The notes: generated from the sequence alone by a model not told the origin. DNA of 64,000 nt from Bradyrhizobium sp. 186 (GCF_023101685.1 NZ_CP082164.1:1054001-1118000), one strand, 5' to 3'; positions 1 through 10,010 are shown, counted from the first letter of the stretch. Translations and numbers: made by a program.

Positions 1-2
1 TC

Positions 3-596
3 GACATCAGCGACGATGACGATTTCGATCGCCATGTGCTCGCTTGCGTTCTCGCCGCATCCGCTATGGATGGCGGCCAACTTCCCGAACGGGCTGGCTT
101 GACTAACCAGGAGCTCGATGCGCTCTTGGTGCAATACTTCCCATCCACCCCGGTCAGGAGTTGTACCTGGCGCGAACAGTCCGCGTTACCGGCTCCTGAC
201 GAGACGATTATGGTGCGCGACCTCCTGCTTGCGCAACGTTCCACTCATGGCGAGGTCGGCGGCTGGCTCGCGACGATGATCGCGCGGCGCGCCATGGAGC
301 CTAATCACCTGTGGGAAGATCTCGGTCTGCGAGAGCGGGACGAATTGTCCCGCCTCCTGATGCGCCATTTCGGGCCGCTGGCGGCTCGCAACACCAAGAA
401 CATGCGCTGGAAGCGCTTCTTCTATCGCACGCTATGCGAAGATGACGGTCTGGTGATGTGTACCACGCCGGTCTGCACGGAATGCAATGATTTTGATCTT
501 TGCTTCGGCGGGGAGAGCCGGATGGCCGGACGCCGGCGGGATCATCTGCGTCGTCTCGATGACTCCGTCCAAGCCATCCCAAGTTCGCAAGACTGA
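3..596 (+). CDS. nifQ: NifQ, molybdenum donor for FeMo-co synthesis (5' end outside window)
   Basis: NifQ supplies molybdenum for FeMo-cofactor assembly on NifEN/NifH. The frame is open from the left edge, with an acidic DDDD stretch before the first possible GTG at 36, so the true start lies outside the window. Near the C-terminus is the family's signature cysteine motif, C-X4-C-X2-C-X5-C (CTTPVCTECNDFDLC, about codons 440-490 of the DNA), which binds the Mo-Fe-S cluster. It is followed by nifV and nifW on the same strand, but nifV has its own promoter, so nifQ is probably the last gene of an upstream nif operon. Family assignment is firm; the length of the missing N-terminus cannot be judged. 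Confidence 0.93.
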   Translation, partial: DISDDDDFDRHVLACVLAASAMDGGQLPERAGLTNQELDALLVQYFPSTPVRSCTWREQSALPAPDETIMVRDLLLAQRSTHGEVGGWLATMIARRAMEPNHLWEDLGLRERDELSRLLMRHFGPLAARNTKNMRWKRFFYRTLCEDDGLVMCTTPVCTECNDFDLCFGGESRMAGRRRDHLRRLDDSVQAIPSSQD

Positions 597-1065
597 GCTC
601 ATAATGGATGCCCCCTCCTCGGCGCGAGTCCCGGTGTATCGGACGAACTTTCGGCCAGCTGTCACATGACGAGACTGAGGGTTTGAAAAGACACCGGGGT
701 AAACAACTTCGCGCAGGCGGCATAAGCAGGACGCGGCGGCACCTGATGATCGCGGCTTGATAACTGGCGGAGGCGACCGTCACATTTACCGCCGAGATGT
801 TCTATGTTGACGCGCGATCGACGCCAACATCCGCATCTCGATCGCGCCCCGCTGAACTTGTTTACGAACGCCGACTTGTGGTTGGACCGAACCCGATGGC
901 TCAAAAATCTTCTTCGATAAGCGCCGGAATGCACGCGCCTTCCCCGAAGTGCTGCAGCTTGAGGTGAGGCCCGAACCGTTGCCCGGCTAGCAAGCTTCCA
1001 AGTTCGGCGCCTGCCTTCAGCTCGGTCGCAAGCGCACCGAACCTGGCGCTCCACCGTTTCCACCC
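597..1065. other. nifQ-nifV intergenic region
   Basis: About 470 bp without a convincing gene. Several overlapping short frames exist on both strands, none with a recognisable product or a good ribosome binding site. The only clear signals are at its right end: the NifA site and sigma-54 promoter listed separately. Confidence 0.6.
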
Positions 1066-1081
1066 TGTCGGATTTGCGACA
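1066..1081 (+). promoter_or_regulatory. NifA upstream activator sequence for nifV
   Basis: Exact TGT-N10-ACA match (TGT at 1066-1068, ACA at 1079-1081), the known NifA binding pattern. Its centre is about 90 bp upstream of the transcription start expected from the sigma-54 promoter at 1140, within the usual range for NifA sites. Confidence 0.8.
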
Positions 1082-1139
1082 CACCCGACTAATCTGAAAT
1101 TCGACGTCGTTCACAGGTTCTTGGGAAATTCGAGCGGGT

Positions 1140-1155
1140 TGGCACAGCAGTTGCT
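1140..1155 (+). promoter_or_regulatory. Sigma-54 (-24/-12) promoter of nifV-nifW
   Basis: TGGCACAGCAGTTGCT matches the RpoN consensus TGGCAC-N5-TTGC, with GG at 1141-1142 and GC at 1153-1154 separated by exactly 10 bp. The expected start site is near 1166, just before the nifV ATG at 1190. This shows that the longer open frame starting at TTG 1121 cannot be the real gene start. Confidence 0.88.
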
Positions 1156-1189
1156 GAACAGCTTCCGGAATAAACATACGGAGCCGCTG

Positions 1190-2458
1190 ATGGCGTTCGC
1201 TGCCGCAATCACCGGGCCCGACAGAGATCGGTCGAGGTCCATAGTCCTTAATGACACCACGTTGCGCGACGGCGAACAGACACCCGGCGTGGCCTTCACG
1301 ACACCGGAAAAGGTCTCGATCGCGCGTGCGCTGGCCGCGGCCGGAGTCACGGAGATCGAGGCCGGCACGCCGGCGATGGGTCAGGAAGAGATTGCCGCGA
1401 TCCGAGCGGTCGCCGAAGCGGGCCTTGCGGCGACGATCATCGGCTGGTGCCGGATGAAACCCGCGGACGTCGATGCGGCGGTCGAGGCCGGTGTTTCGAT
1501 GGTCAACCTATCGATTCCATCGTCCGACGTGCAGATTGCGGCGAAACTCGGTGGCGGCCGTTTGGCCGCGCTGGAGCGGGTGAAGCGCGTCGCGGCCTAT
1601 GCTCGCGACAAGGGACTGGATGTCGCGGTGGGTGGCGAAGACTCCTCGCGTGCCGATGTCAACTTCCTGATCGAGCTGATCGCAACCGCCAAGGCGGCCG
1701 GCGCGCGGCGCTTTCGTGTCGCAGATACGCTGAGCGTGCTCGATCCCGACGCGTCCTTCGCGCTCATGGCCGCACTGCGCGCCAGCACCGATCTCGAGCT
1801 CGAATTCCACGGCCATGACGATCTTGGGCTGGCAACGGCTAATACGCTGGCGGCGATCAAGGCCGGTGCGACGCACGCCTCTGTGACGGTCATTGGACTG
1901 GGCGAGCGAGCCGGCAATGCGCCGCTGGAGGAAGTTGCCGTCGCACTCAGGCAGCTTTACGGCGGTGATACCGGCGTGCTGCTATCCGAACTGGAAAAAG
2001 TCGCGGCCGCCGTTGCAGCCGCAGCGTGCCGCACCATTCCGCTCAACAAGGCGATTATCGGCGAGCATGTCTTTACCCATGAATCCGGCATCCACGTCGA
2101 TGGGCTCTTAAAAGACCGGACCACCTACCAAGCGCTGGACCCGGGGTTGCTCGGCCGCTCCCACCGCATTGTGATCGGCAAGCATTCCGGGCTTGCCGCT
2201 ATCACTTCGCTCTTGTCTGAGTTGCAGCTTTCGGTCACCGCCGAGCAAACCGAAACCATTCTCGCGCGCGTCCGCAAGCATGCCATCGAGCACAAAGGCC
2301 CGGTTTCCCAGGAAACGGTGGTGGCGATCTGGCGCGACATTCACGAGAGCTCGCTCGTCAAACGAGGGCGATCGAGTGGTCAGCCATGCGCGTCGCGCGA
2401 TCAGGTTGGGACATTCGAGCCAGGACGGTTTCTGGCCGCGGATCTAGATGGAGGTTGA
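1190..2458 (+). CDS. nifV: Homocitrate synthase NifV
   Basis: NifV condenses acetyl-CoA with 2-oxoglutarate to give homocitrate, the organic ligand of FeMo-co. The N-terminal [17 protein letters not shown] motif is the DRE-TIM metallolyase signature, and [12 protein letters not shown] and the later [15 protein letters not shown] segments are family hallmarks. The ATG at 1190 is preferred: it has GGAG at 1180-1183 and lies downstream of the sigma-54 promoter, giving 422 residues. The last 40 residues are less conserved in character, but the length is normal or slightly long. nifW begins 2 bp after the stop, so the two are cotranscribed. Many nodule-restricted rhizobia lack nifV and rely on plant homocitrate, so its presence is informative. 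Confidence 0.95.
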   Translation: MAFAAAITGPDRDRSRSIVLNDTTLRDGEQTPGVAFTTPEKVSIARALAAAGVTEIEAGTPAMGQEEIAAIRAVAEAGLAATIIGWCRMKPADVDAAVEAGVSMVNLSIPSSDVQIAAKLGGGRLAALERVKRVAAYARDKGLDVAVGGEDSSRADVNFLIELIATAKAAGARRFRVADTLSVLDPDASFALMAALRASTDLELEFHGHDDLGLATANTLAAIKAGATHASVTVIGLGERAGNAPLEEVAVALRQLYGGDTGVLLSELEKVAAAVAAAACRTIPLNKAIIGEHVFTHESGIHVDGLLKDRTTYQALDPGLLGRSHRIVIGKHSGLAAITSLLSELQLSVTAEQTETILARVRKHAIEHKGPVSQETVVAIWRDIHESSLVKRGRSSGQPCASRDQVGTFEPGRFLAADLDGG

Positions 2459-2460
2459 GA

Positions 2461-2793
2461 ATGACGACGGACGGGATCCTTTCGCAATTGAACAAGGCCT
2501 CCGCGGCAGAGGAGTTTTTTGCACTGCTCGGCGTCGAGTACGATGCGAAAATCATCGACGTGGCGCGGCTTCATATTCTGCGTCGCATGGGTCAATATCT
2601 CGCGGGCGAGGAGTTTACCGGTGCATCCGATCCTGACATCGCCTCGCGTTGCAAGGCCACGCTTGAGCGCGCCTATGCCGATTTCGTCACGTCCTCCCCG
2701 ATCGAACAGCGCGTGTTCAAGGTCCTGAAGGATGCGGCCGCACCACAATCGAACAAGCATCCAGCATTGGTGCAGCTCAGTTCCTTGGAGTGA
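2461..2793 (+). CDS. nifW: Nitrogenase-stabilising/protective protein NifW
   Basis: Small (110 aa) acidic-helical protein beginning MTTDGILSQLNKASAAEEFF, with the FALLGVEYD and LHILRRMGQYL segments typical of NifW, which associates with the MoFe protein and protects it from oxygen. The ATG at 2461 follows GGAGGTTGAGA directly after the nifV stop, so it is translated from the nifV transcript. An in-frame extension to 2386 would overlap nifV and is not needed. Confidence 0.92.
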   Translation: MTTDGILSQLNKASAAEEFFALLGVEYDAKIIDVARLHILRRMGQYLAGEEFTGASDPDIASRCKATLERAYADFVTSSPIEQRVFKVLKDAAAPQSNKHPALVQLSSLE

Positions 2794-3059
2794 ATTGAGT
2801 TTGTATCTCGTGCCCTGGAGCGTGAAGGTTCAGAGAACCTGCCAACCTCCCAGGGCGTCGAATTCAAATGGAAGTTGCAACGGCCTCGCGGATCCGCAGC
2901 TTGGACACTCGGCTCCTTAAGGTAATCACGGCTCAGCCCTGATATTTCCGTCGTTTCAAGCTGGTGCCCATGGTGCACCTATCTCCTGCAATGGTACGCC
3001 GGCAGCGGGGAGCGCATATTTGGCGAGGAAAGCGCAGCAAGATTCGGATGACTGTCTTC
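2794..3059. other. nifW-fixA' intergenic region
   Basis: About 270 bp. No gene or clear terminator is visible. It ends at the NifA site of the next transcription unit. Confidence 0.5.
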
Positions 3060-3075
3060 TGTCGCATTCCGGACA
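3060..3075 (+). promoter_or_regulatory. NifA upstream activator sequence of the fixA'-fixBCX unit
   Basis: Exact TGT-N10-ACA (TGT 3060-3062, ACA 3073-3075), about 107 bp before the -24 element at 3181. Confidence 0.75.
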
Positions 3076-3180
3076 CGGGTCAGCACGGTTTCGAATGTTC
3101 CGATCCTCGTGAGAGGCTGCCAATCCGATTTCCTTCAGTAAGATTCTGTATTGGCGGTCAATTTTCATTGTCTGCGCAAT

Positions 3181-3196
3181 TGGTACGACAATTGCT
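3181..3196 (+). promoter_or_regulatory. Sigma-54 promoter of the fixA'-fixBCX unit
   Basis: TGGTACGACAATTGCT: GG at 3182-3183 and GC at 3194-3195 are 10 bp apart, with one deviation from TGGCAC. The predicted start is near 3207, just ahead of the GGAG and ATG of the fixA remnant and about 740 bp upstream of fixB. Confidence 0.82.
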
Positions 3197-3226
3197 GACA
3201 TATGCTCAGTTAGTTTGGAGAAGCGA

Positions 3227-3875
3227 ATGCACATCTTGGTCCGCATCGAGTTTGTTTTGGACGCCGCGCAGTTTCGCGCGCGCTGCCTGTCGGCATCATG
3301 ATGCGTCGCGACGCCAAAGCGATGATTGCATATTCTGGCCTGGCTGAGCTGAAAGCTGCGCTTGATCCGCGCCAAAGATTCGTCGACGAAATCACTCCCG
3401 TTGGCCGATCTATGGCCGAGGTTTCGCGGGGGGAGCCCTTGCTCTCCAGCGCCGGTCGCGCGGCGCCGCTGACGGGCGGCTTCACCGCCAACCCTCGTGC
3501 CCTCGCCAAGAGTTGCGGGCGTGTCTCTGCAATCGGAAATATTCCGACGGCATTCGGAGTAATGGATCGCGTTTTCACCGGCAAGCTCGCGGCCGACAAT
3601 GGCACCAGCCGAGCCTCTGGCAGGTCCTCGATCTGTTCCAACTCGGTTGCATCTCGAAGATGAGGGGGACCAATCGATCGGCTCGGGTGACCGCGCGGTT
3701 GCGTGCCTCACTAGTTCCATTGCCAAATGGTGGCCCAGAATGCCGAACCCGGAAAGAACCCCAAGCGCGTGCTTCCGGGCTCGTCGACAAAGGTCCAGCA
3801 ATGGGTGTCTCGGCCCCGCGCTGCTGCCAGGCGGTGTTGAAAAAATGGCGGCGGGCACGCGGCCGAACTCTTAAC
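3227..3875 (+). pseudogene. fixA: Decayed fixA (electron-transfer flavoprotein beta-type subunit)
   Basis: Translation from the ATG at 3227 (GGAGAAG upstream) gives MHILVRIEFVLDAAQFR, recognisably the FixA start (MHIVVCIKQVPDSAQIR type), then stops at 3299. The resemblance continues in the next frame from about 3285 to 3600: PVG-IMMRR, then A-I-Y...L-AAL, then DRVFTGK where FixA has D-VFTGK. It shifts again near 3620 to a LDLFQLGCISKM segment that matches the LDLLQLTYVSK part of FixA. No single frame survives. FixA with FixB passes electrons to FixC/FixX; a working copy must lie elsewhere. The position directly before fixB fits an ancestral fixABCX operon. The identification rests on alignment by eye. 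Confidence 0.72.
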
Positions 3876-3961
3876 TGAAGCAATCTTCACGCGCGAATTC
3901 AAAGCTGAAGGCGGAGCACGCTTCGCTGGCGAGCCGCTACTGAACAAGGATGGGAGTACAG

Positions 3962-5077
3962 ATGATGAGCACCGCACCCAAAAGCGCCGCTCCGGCCGCG
4001 GGTGGTGGTCGCGCGGCGACCAAGAGGGAGCTGCCCGAACGATTCAAGGCGTATAAGCACGTCTGGGTCTTCATCGAGCAGGAACGCGGGATAGTGCACC
4101 CCGTCTCCTGGGAGCTGATGGGTGCCGGCCGCCGGCTCGCCGACAAGCTCAACGTTGACCTCGCCGCGGTTGTCATCGGCCCGGTCGGGGAGACAACGCA
4201 GCAGGCGATCGCCGAATCCTTCTGCTACGGCGCCGACCTCGCCTATATCGTCGCGGATGATCTCTTGGCCGATTATCGCAATGAATCCTACACCAAGGCC
4301 CTGTCAGAGCTGGTCAATACGTACAAGCCGGAAATCCTACTCCTAGGGGCAACTACACTGGGCCGCGATCTCGCCGGCTCAGTGGCTACCACACTGCTCA
4401 CCGGCCTAACTGCCGACTGCACCGAGCTCGATGTCGATGCCGACGGCTCGCTTGCAGCGACCCGGCCGACGTTTGGCGGCTCACTATTGTGCACGATCTA
4501 CACACTGAACTATCGTCCACAGATGGCAACCGTCCGTCCGCGCGTGATGCCGATGCCCGAGCGCGTGACCGGCGCCGTCTGGCGCGTCATCTCGCATCCG
4601 CTCGGGCTTGTAGAAGAAGATATCGTCACAAAAGTGCTGTCGTTCCTGCCGGACCGCGATTCTACAAAGTCCAACCTTGCCTACGCCGACGTGGTCGTCG
4701 CCGGAGGGCTCGGTCTGGGATCGCCTGAGAACTTCCAACTGGTACAGCAGCTCGCGGACGTGCTTGGCGCCGAATATGGCTGCTCGCGGCCGCTGGTCCA
4801 GAAGGGCTGGGTCACCTCGGACCGACAAATCGGCCAGACCGGGAAAACCATTCGGCCAAAGCTCTATATCGCGGCCGGTATTTCCGGCGCGATCCAGCAT
4901 CGCGTTGGCGTGGAGGGGGGCGACCTCATCGTTGCCATCAACACCGACAAGAACGCTCCGATCTTCGACTTCGCCCATATCGGCATCGTCACCGACGCCA
5001 TTCGACTGTTGCCCGCATTGACCTCTGCATTCCGCGCGCAGCTGTCGCCGCACTCGCACGACCGCATCGCTGGCTAG
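3962..5077 (+). CDS. fixB: FixB, electron-transfer flavoprotein alpha-type subunit
   Basis: FixB forms the FAD-binding partner of FixA in the FixABCX complex, which bifurcates electrons from NADH to supply low-potential electrons for nitrogenase. The protein (371 aa from ATG 3962, or 375 from 3950) has an N-terminal ETF-alpha Rossmann domain ([11 protein letters not shown] start) and the C-terminal FAD-binding block with [23 protein letters not shown] and [30 protein letters not shown] lies just before the ATG pair at 3962. fixC follows 11 bp after the stop. Full length, no damage seen. Confidence 0.95.
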   Translation: MMSTAPKSAAPAAGGGRAATKRELPERFKAYKHVWVFIEQERGIVHPVSWELMGAGRRLADKLNVDLAAVVIGPVGETTQQAIAESFCYGADLAYIVADDLLADYRNESYTKALSELVNTYKPEILLLGATTLGRDLAGSVATTLLTGLTADCTELDVDADGSLAATRPTFGGSLLCTIYTLNYRPQMATVRPRVMPMPERVTGAVWRVISHPLGLVEEDIVTKVLSFLPDRDSTKSNLAYADVVVAGGLGLGSPENFQLVQQLADVLGAEYGCSRPLVQKGWVTSDRQIGQTGKTIRPKLYIAAGISGAIQHRVGVEGGDLIVAINTDKNAPIFDFAHIGIVTDAIRLLPALTSAFRAQLSPHSHDRIAG

Positions 5078-5088
5078 GGGAGCTTGTT

Positions 5089-6396
5089 ATGATCGAGGAA
5101 AGATTCGACGCGATCGTCGTCGGTGCTGGCATGGGCGGGAATGCGGCAGCGCTTACCATGGCCGAGCGGGGCCTAAAAGTGCTGCAGCTGGAGCGCGGCG
5201 AGTATTCGGGGTCGAAGAACGTGCAAGGCGCCATCCTCTATGCCGATATGCTGGAGAAGCTGATCCCGAATTTCCGAGAAGATGCACCGCTTGAGCGGCA
5301 TCTCGTCGAGCAACGCTTCTGGATCGTGGACGAGCGTTCGCACACGGGGATTCACTATCGCTCCGATGATTTCAACGAGGAGAAGCCGAACCGCTACACC
5401 ATCATCCGCGCCCAGTTCGATAAATGGTTCTCGCAGAAGGTCCGCGAGGCCGGCGCCACGGTGCTGTGCGAGACCACGGTGACCGAGCTCCTCCAGGATT
5501 CCCATGGGAGGGTCGTCGGGGTGCGCACAGACCGAGATGGGGGTGAAATCCATGCAGATGTCGTCGTGCTGGCCGAGGGGGTGAACGGAGTGCTCGGGAC
5601 GGGGGCGGGCTTAAGAGGGCGGCCGAAACCGGACAAGGTCGCACTCGCGGTCAAGGAGATGCATTTCCTGTCGCGCGAGACAATCGATGCTCGCTTCAAT
5701 CTCAAAGGCGACGAGGGGCTCGTCATCGAAGCCGCCGGAACCATCTCCCGCGGCATGACCGGTATGGGCTTCATCTATTCCAACAAGGAATGCATCTCGC
5801 TCGGTATCGGCTGTCTTGTTGCCGACTTCCAGCGTACCGGCGAGACGCCTTACGGCCTGCTCGAGGGCTTCAAGCGTCACCCGTCCGTCGCGCCGTTGAT
5901 CGAGGGTTCGGAAGTAAAGGAATATTCCGCGCATTTGATCCCCGAAGGTGGATACAAGGCGATCCCGCAGCTTTGTGGTGAGGGCTGGGTCGTTGTCGGA
6001 GACGCCGCCCAGCTCAACAACGCCATCCATCGCGAGGGGTCCAATCTGGCGATGACGTCGGGCCGTATCGCCGCGGAAGCGATCTGCCTTATCAAATCGC
6101 GAAATGATCCGATGACGGCCAAAAATCTTTCGCTTTACAAAAAACTGCTGAATGATTCCTTCGTGATCAAGGACCTGAAGAAGTACAAGGATATGCCGGC
6201 ACTGATGCATACCCACTCGCAGAACTTCTTTCTTACATATCCGCAGCTCTTCTCCAAGGCGATGCAGGATTACGTGCGCGTCGACGGCACACCAAAGCTT
6301 GAGAAAGAGAAGCTGATGCTGAGCTCGTTCATCAAGGCGCGGTCGTGGAGTGGACTGTTCAGCGATGCCCTGCGCATTGCCCGGGCCTGGCGGTGA
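5089..6396 (+). CDS. fixC: FixC, ETF-quinone-oxidoreductase-like flavoprotein
   Basis: FixC is the FAD protein of FixABCX, related to ETF:ubiquinone oxidoreductase. The N-terminus carries the dinucleotide-binding motif [17 protein letters not shown]. Further on are the family blocks [13 protein letters not shown], the [19 protein letters not shown] region near residues 305-325, and a helical C-terminus. It has 435 aa, normal for FixC. GGGGAG precedes the ATG by about 8 bp. It lies between fixB and fixX, so translation is probably coupled. Confidence 0.96.
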   Translation: MIEERFDAIVVGAGMGGNAAALTMAERGLKVLQLERGEYSGSKNVQGAILYADMLEKLIPNFREDAPLERHLVEQRFWIVDERSHTGIHYRSDDFNEEKPNRYTIIRAQFDKWFSQKVREAGATVLCETTVTELLQDSHGRVVGVRTDRDGGEIHADVVVLAEGVNGVLGTGAGLRGRPKPDKVALAVKEMHFLSRETIDARFNLKGDEGLVIEAAGTISRGMTGMGFIYSNKECISLGIGCLVADFQRTGETPYGLLEGFKRHPSVAPLIEGSEVKEYSAHLIPEGGYKAIPQLCGEGWVVVGDAAQLNNAIHREGSNLAMTSGRIAAEAICLIKSRNDPMTAKNLSLYKKLLNDSFVIKDLKKYKDMPALMHTHSQNFFLTYPQLFSKAMQDYVRVDGTPKLEKEKLMLSSFIKARSWSGLFSDALRIARAWR

Positions 6397-6437
6397 TCAC
6401 AAACCAAAGACAACGACGAACGACGGAGCCAGAAACA

Positions 6438-6734
6438 ATGCCGAGCGAGCCATCCCGACGTGTCGAGGACAAACTATTCTACAACCGCTATCTCGTTGAT
6501 TCCGGCCGCGCCCATATCAAGGTGCGGCCGCACACCACACCATCCTCGCGGCTCTTATCGATGCTGAAGGCCTGCCCTGCACGGTGCTACGAGCTCAGCG
6601 ATAAAGGTCATGTTGAGGTGACCGTCGACGGGTGTATCGAGTGCGGCACCTGCCGGGTGATCTGCGAAGAAAGTGGTGATATCGAGTGGAGCTACCCACG
6701 TGGTGGTTACGGTGTGCTATTCAAATTTGGTTAA
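6438..6734 (+). CDS. fixX: FixX, ferredoxin-like protein
   Basis: A 98-aa Fe-S protein that accepts electrons in the FixABCX complex. It carries CPARCY followed by [11 protein letters not shown], a [4Fe-4S] cluster binding pattern, and the family's C-terminal [16 protein letters not shown] motif. The ATG at 6438 ([11 protein letters not shown]) is chosen; a longer frame from 6345 runs back into fixC and is not plausible. It starts 41 bp after fixC, last gene of the unit. Confidence 0.94.
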   Translation: MPSEPSRRVEDKLFYNRYLVDSGRAHIKVRPHTTPSSRLLSMLKACPARCYELSDKGHVEVTVDGCIECGTCRVICEESGDIEWSYPRGGYGVLFKFG

Positions 6735-7294
6735 AGCTTCGGGGTAGGGGCTGATTGGCAGGCTGCGGCGTTCTCGCGATACAACGAGATCACGCGCGAA
6801 ATTGAGATTTCACCTGATTCAATCGAGTCCCAAACTTTCCATCTACCGGATGGGCCCTTGCCAGGTTCCGCTATAATATGCCCGGAGATAGCCAAAGCGA
6901 GCGGATCCGAAACAGGGCGCAACGCATTGGCGGGATTAGGTCGTCCATCTCGGATCTGTCGACCGATCCTGGTTCTCTTCCCCAATATCTGGCCGGTTTC
7001 GTCCTTCTTGGAGTTCGCGGCGATCCGCCTGCCGCCACTGCCTCGCGACGCTGCCTATCACCTACAAACGGAACGCTGGAAGCAGGACTTCGCTTCGCCA
7101 TAGCCGCCGACCCGACGAACGTGCCATCGAGCGCCTTGTAGACAGACAAGCACGAGCGGATCACGAAATTAGCGCTTTGTGACTCCTTCGCGCGACCGCC
7201 GGTTGGGCGTTGTCAGGCGGGCTGCGCGCATGCAGCACACAAGTTTGCACTTTCATTCGCCTGTATCGCCGGGATATATGGTCGGCCGGAGAGC
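6735..7294. other. Region downstream of fixX
   Basis: About 560 bp with no convincing gene. Short frames on both strands overlap and lack recognisable content. No GG-N10-GC promoter with good flanks was found. Confidence 0.5.
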
Positions 7295-7825
7295 ATGACG
7301 ATGGTTCGATTACAAAAGAGCAGGGCAGCCGCTAACGCGCGGCGAGCAGAGGCACGCCGTGAGAGTTCGGTCGGCGACATCCAGGCCCGCATAGCCGAAC
7401 TGAGAAGCTTGCCGCGCGAGAACCTCGCGGATGCGGTGTTCATGCTCTCGATGAATGCAAGACGGCAGGGCGAGTTGATTCGACAGGCGATCGACAAGCG
7501 CGCCGAGGTCGACTTGGACTTTGATCCGCCGCCGAATGCTGATTTGGCGACCTATCTCGCGAATGATGTGGTCTCGACCTTACGCCACCACGTTGCTGAC
7601 CTTCCGACCTTGCTGGACCTATTGGTTGAGCGAGCGCCTGACGTCTGCTTCACCGTCGATCGGGAGGAGGCCGTTTCGCTGCTGGCCGCAATCATTCGCG
7701 AACAGCGGCTCGAAGGAGTCCTTGAAGGCCTCAGGCTCGCCGGGCTCCTGAACGAGCCAGCGAAGGATCGCCATGCCGGGATCGGTTCGGAAGTGGATTT
7801 GAGAGGAGCTGCCGAGGGCGCGTGA
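7295..7825 (+). CDS. Hypothetical protein, helical, 176 aa
   Basis: Not recognised. The N-terminus is rich in Arg/Ala (QKSRAAANARRAEARRESS), and the rest is strongly helical with regular Leu/Ala spacing (IAELRSLPRENLADAVFML, then STLRHHVADLPTLLDLLVERAP). No membrane segment, signal peptide or metal-binding cysteines. GGAGAG lies 4-8 bp before the ATG pair. The same strand and proximity to fixX suggest it might ride on the fix transcript, but the 560-bp gap argues against tight linkage. Confidence 0.5.
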   Translation: MTMVRLQKSRAAANARRAEARRESSVGDIQARIAELRSLPRENLADAVFMLSMNARRQGELIRQAIDKRAEVDLDFDPPPNADLATYLANDVVSTLRHHVADLPTLLDLLVERAPDVCFTVDREEAVSLLAAIIREQRLEGVLEGLRLAGLLNEPAKDRHAGIGSEVDLRGAAEGA

Positions 7826-8658
7826 GTGTCCAGGGCGCTTTGAGGGACAGTCCACAGATGGAATGTCCAGAGCGGATGAGGACGTCAGAAAATCTCGGCG
7901 CCTGCTTGCGAGGTCAAAACCGCGTCGAAATTCGCGGCGTAGTTCCTTTGTCATCCGTTTAGTGTTTATCGCTGACGCGGAGCCGCTATGCACGCCCGGT
8001 CGCAGTCCCCGGCCGCGTCAAGCTCGGCGACCTTCGCGTTAGCGAGGACGAGATCCGCATTCTGAGCTTTCATGTTCAGTTGCAGCGCGCGTTTGCGCGC
8101 TGGCGGATCATGGAACCGTTCGCTAACAGCCACGCAAGGGAAATCACGGCAGGACACGTCGACCGAGCCGTGGCGATGTGCCAAAGCGGCGAAAGGCGGT
8201 CGCTCAACTCGGTGAGGCGTCCTGGTGAAATCGACCGTCCTTGTTTCGGTAGTCGCTGGCTGCGCCCTGGGGGCGGCGGGGGGAAGGCCTGGCAGAGTAT
8301 TCCGCGACCAAGTCGAGAATAGCAGACAAGCTGAGTGGCGGCCCGCTGCAAATTGGGCAAAAGGGCCTTCTTGGGTGGCGCTGGATCGTCGACATGAACG
8401 CTCCGCCGCGCGTCTGCCATACACCCCCTATCCTTGCTCGATCGTCGGGGAAACGAACTCGCCTCGGCTATTCGCTGTCTTCGCGAGCCGCACCGGGATT
8501 TCGCCGAACCTCGCGTCCACGAGCACGGCGAAGACATAGCCGAAATCCGCAGCTGAGTGCGGCCGAACGGCGCGTCCCACGTCAATGCCGGCCAGGTCGG
8601 TCAGTAGGCCCGCTCAAACCCCACGAAGGCGCCTCACGCGCTACGGCCAGCCGCACTT
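7826..8658. other. Gene-poor stretch
   Basis: Over 800 bp with only mutually overlapping short frames, none recognised. It may hold decayed sequence. Confidence 0.45.
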
Positions 8659-9492
8659 TCAGTGAGCTGCTGTAATAATCTGAAAGCATCCGATCGCAAC
8701 TTCCATCACGATCAGCACGACTATAACCCACTCAAGACGCAGCGAGCGCCGTGTGTCGATGATGTCCGTCAGTGCGTTAGCCGTTCCGGAGATGGCCGAC
8801 AGCTTGCGCTCAAGCATCTCAAGACGCTCCTTCAGTTCGTATTCGTCTTTCAGACGCGAATAGAGCCGCTCGAGTTCCGGCTTCTCCCAGAGTGCGTCGG
8901 GCTTTTCGGCAATGGCGACGCGGCCCGCGACGCGCTGCTGGACCAGGAGCGCATTGCCGATCAGTTGGAGAATGCCCTTGCGGCCCCGCGGCGTCCGGCC
9001 GCGCTCGGCTAGTTCGCTTGCAAAGGGTTCGATCACGTCGAACACCGCGGCGACACGGCGCTCATCTCGCTCTAGCGCCGTGCTCTTGGCTAGCGTATCG
9101 GCGATCAGCAGCAGCCGATCGTCGCTAAATTCTCTGAGACAAATCCGCCCGCCCGGCAGGATGACCTCGGCGCTCTGGTCGTTGCAGAGCTGCGCCTGCG
9201 CGCTCTCCTCCTCATAGGAGCTGAGTTCACCGATGACCCGCGATATCAGGGTTTCGATCAGAGCGGTTTCTTCCGAGGGCGACAACCCGATGAGCACTAC
9301 AACGCCATAGCGGAAGATCACGACAAGGCCCGCATGAATGCGGAAAGCGACCGGCGTCGAGGACACCAGCGTTCCGATTTCGAGAGCCGACGGGTTGATG
9401 CGATCGCCCAGCATGACTGCGCGAATGCTCAGCATCGAGGCGGCCGCCGTCTGTTCGGAGACGGCAGGCTTACCGGGCGAAAGTTGATCCAT
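8659..9492 (-). CDS. RMD1/YagE (DUF155) family protein with C-terminal membrane anchor
   Basis: About 277 aa from the ATG at 9492. The pattern fits the DUF155 family: a beta-rich first half with FRYGVVVLIGLSPSEETAL, a central DRLLLIADTLAKSTALERDE block, then a helical part with KPELERLYSRLKDEYELKERLEMLERKL (coiled-coil-like). It ends in a single hydrophobic segment (LEWVIVVLIVMEVAIGCF). Yeast members are mitochondrial membrane proteins involved in translation and meiosis; the bacterial role is unknown. The open frame continues upstream to 9783, but that part lacks family character, so the internal ATG is preferred. Confidence 0.72.
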   Translation of the reverse strand: MDQLSPGKPAVSEQTAAASMLSIRAVMLGDRINPSALEIGTLVSSTPVAFRIHAGLVVIFRYGVVVLIGLSPSEETALIETLISRVIGELSSYEEESAQAQLCNDQSAEVILPGGRICLREFSDDRLLLIADTLAKSTALERDERRVAAVFDVIEPFASELAERGRTPRGRKGILQLIGNALLVQQRVAGRVAIAEKPDALWEKPELERLYSRLKDEYELKERLEMLERKLSAISGTANALTDIIDTRRSLRLEWVIVVLIVMEVAIGCFQIITAAH

Positions 9493-9930
9493 GTTCACTT
9501 TAGCATCCGGTTTGACTGCGACACGATAGCGTTCCCCCGGGACCGTCAAACACGTCCAGAACTTCGTCGCAGATGGTGCAGCGGAATTTGCCGGGCGCGT
9601 CGCTGAGAGATGATGCTGCGATCCAGAAAATGCCGGCTCCAAGTTTGGATGGGTGCGTCGCCATTTCCATGTTCGTGCATGCTTGCCCGCAAGGTCAATC
9701 GAACGACCCAGCAAGCTCTTGGAGGATTTCGACGACCCGAGCCGCCAAACATTGGCTGCGCCGTAGGCGCCGTCCTCGGACAAGGTCGAGCAAGATTGAT
9801 GCCGAACCGGTGTCTTCGCGCCAGCGGCGTCAGGATTTTCCGCTTCAATGGGCGAGCGAAAATGATTGTTTGAAACGGCACAGGTTGATCAAAGACTGGC
9901 CGCGATGTGTGTTCAATTTCCTCCAGAGCA

Positions 9931-9946
9931 TGTCGGCTACAGAACA
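9931..9946 (+). promoter_or_regulatory. NifA upstream activator sequence before the cbiM-like gene
   Basis: Exact TGT-N10-ACA (TGT 9931-9933, ACA 9944-9946), about 65 bp before the -24 element at 10011. Same geometry as the site before nifV. Confidence 0.72.
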
Positions 9947-10010
9947 CGGCGAATCCTGCGCGCCGCGGGATGTTTCAAGGCAATCAAAGCCTTAACCGCC
10001 GCAGCGGCGC

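Noticed and set aside
1121..1189. N-terminal extension of NifV from TTG 1121
   Set aside because: This stretch contains the sigma-54 promoter and precedes the expected transcript start.
3600..3615. TGGCACCAGCCGAGCC as a sigma-54 promoter inside the fixA relic
   Set aside because: The -12 half lacks TTGC (GAGC instead) and no NifA site precedes it.
2956..3858. 300-codon open frame on the minus strand
   Set aside because: Antisense to the fixA relic and the sigma-54 promoter; composition is not protein-like.
3921..3937. GG-N10-GC immediately upstream of fixB as a sigma-54 promoter
   Set aside because: The -24 half (CGGAGC) does not fit TGGCAC and the -12 half is TTCGC; the promoter at 3181 is far better.
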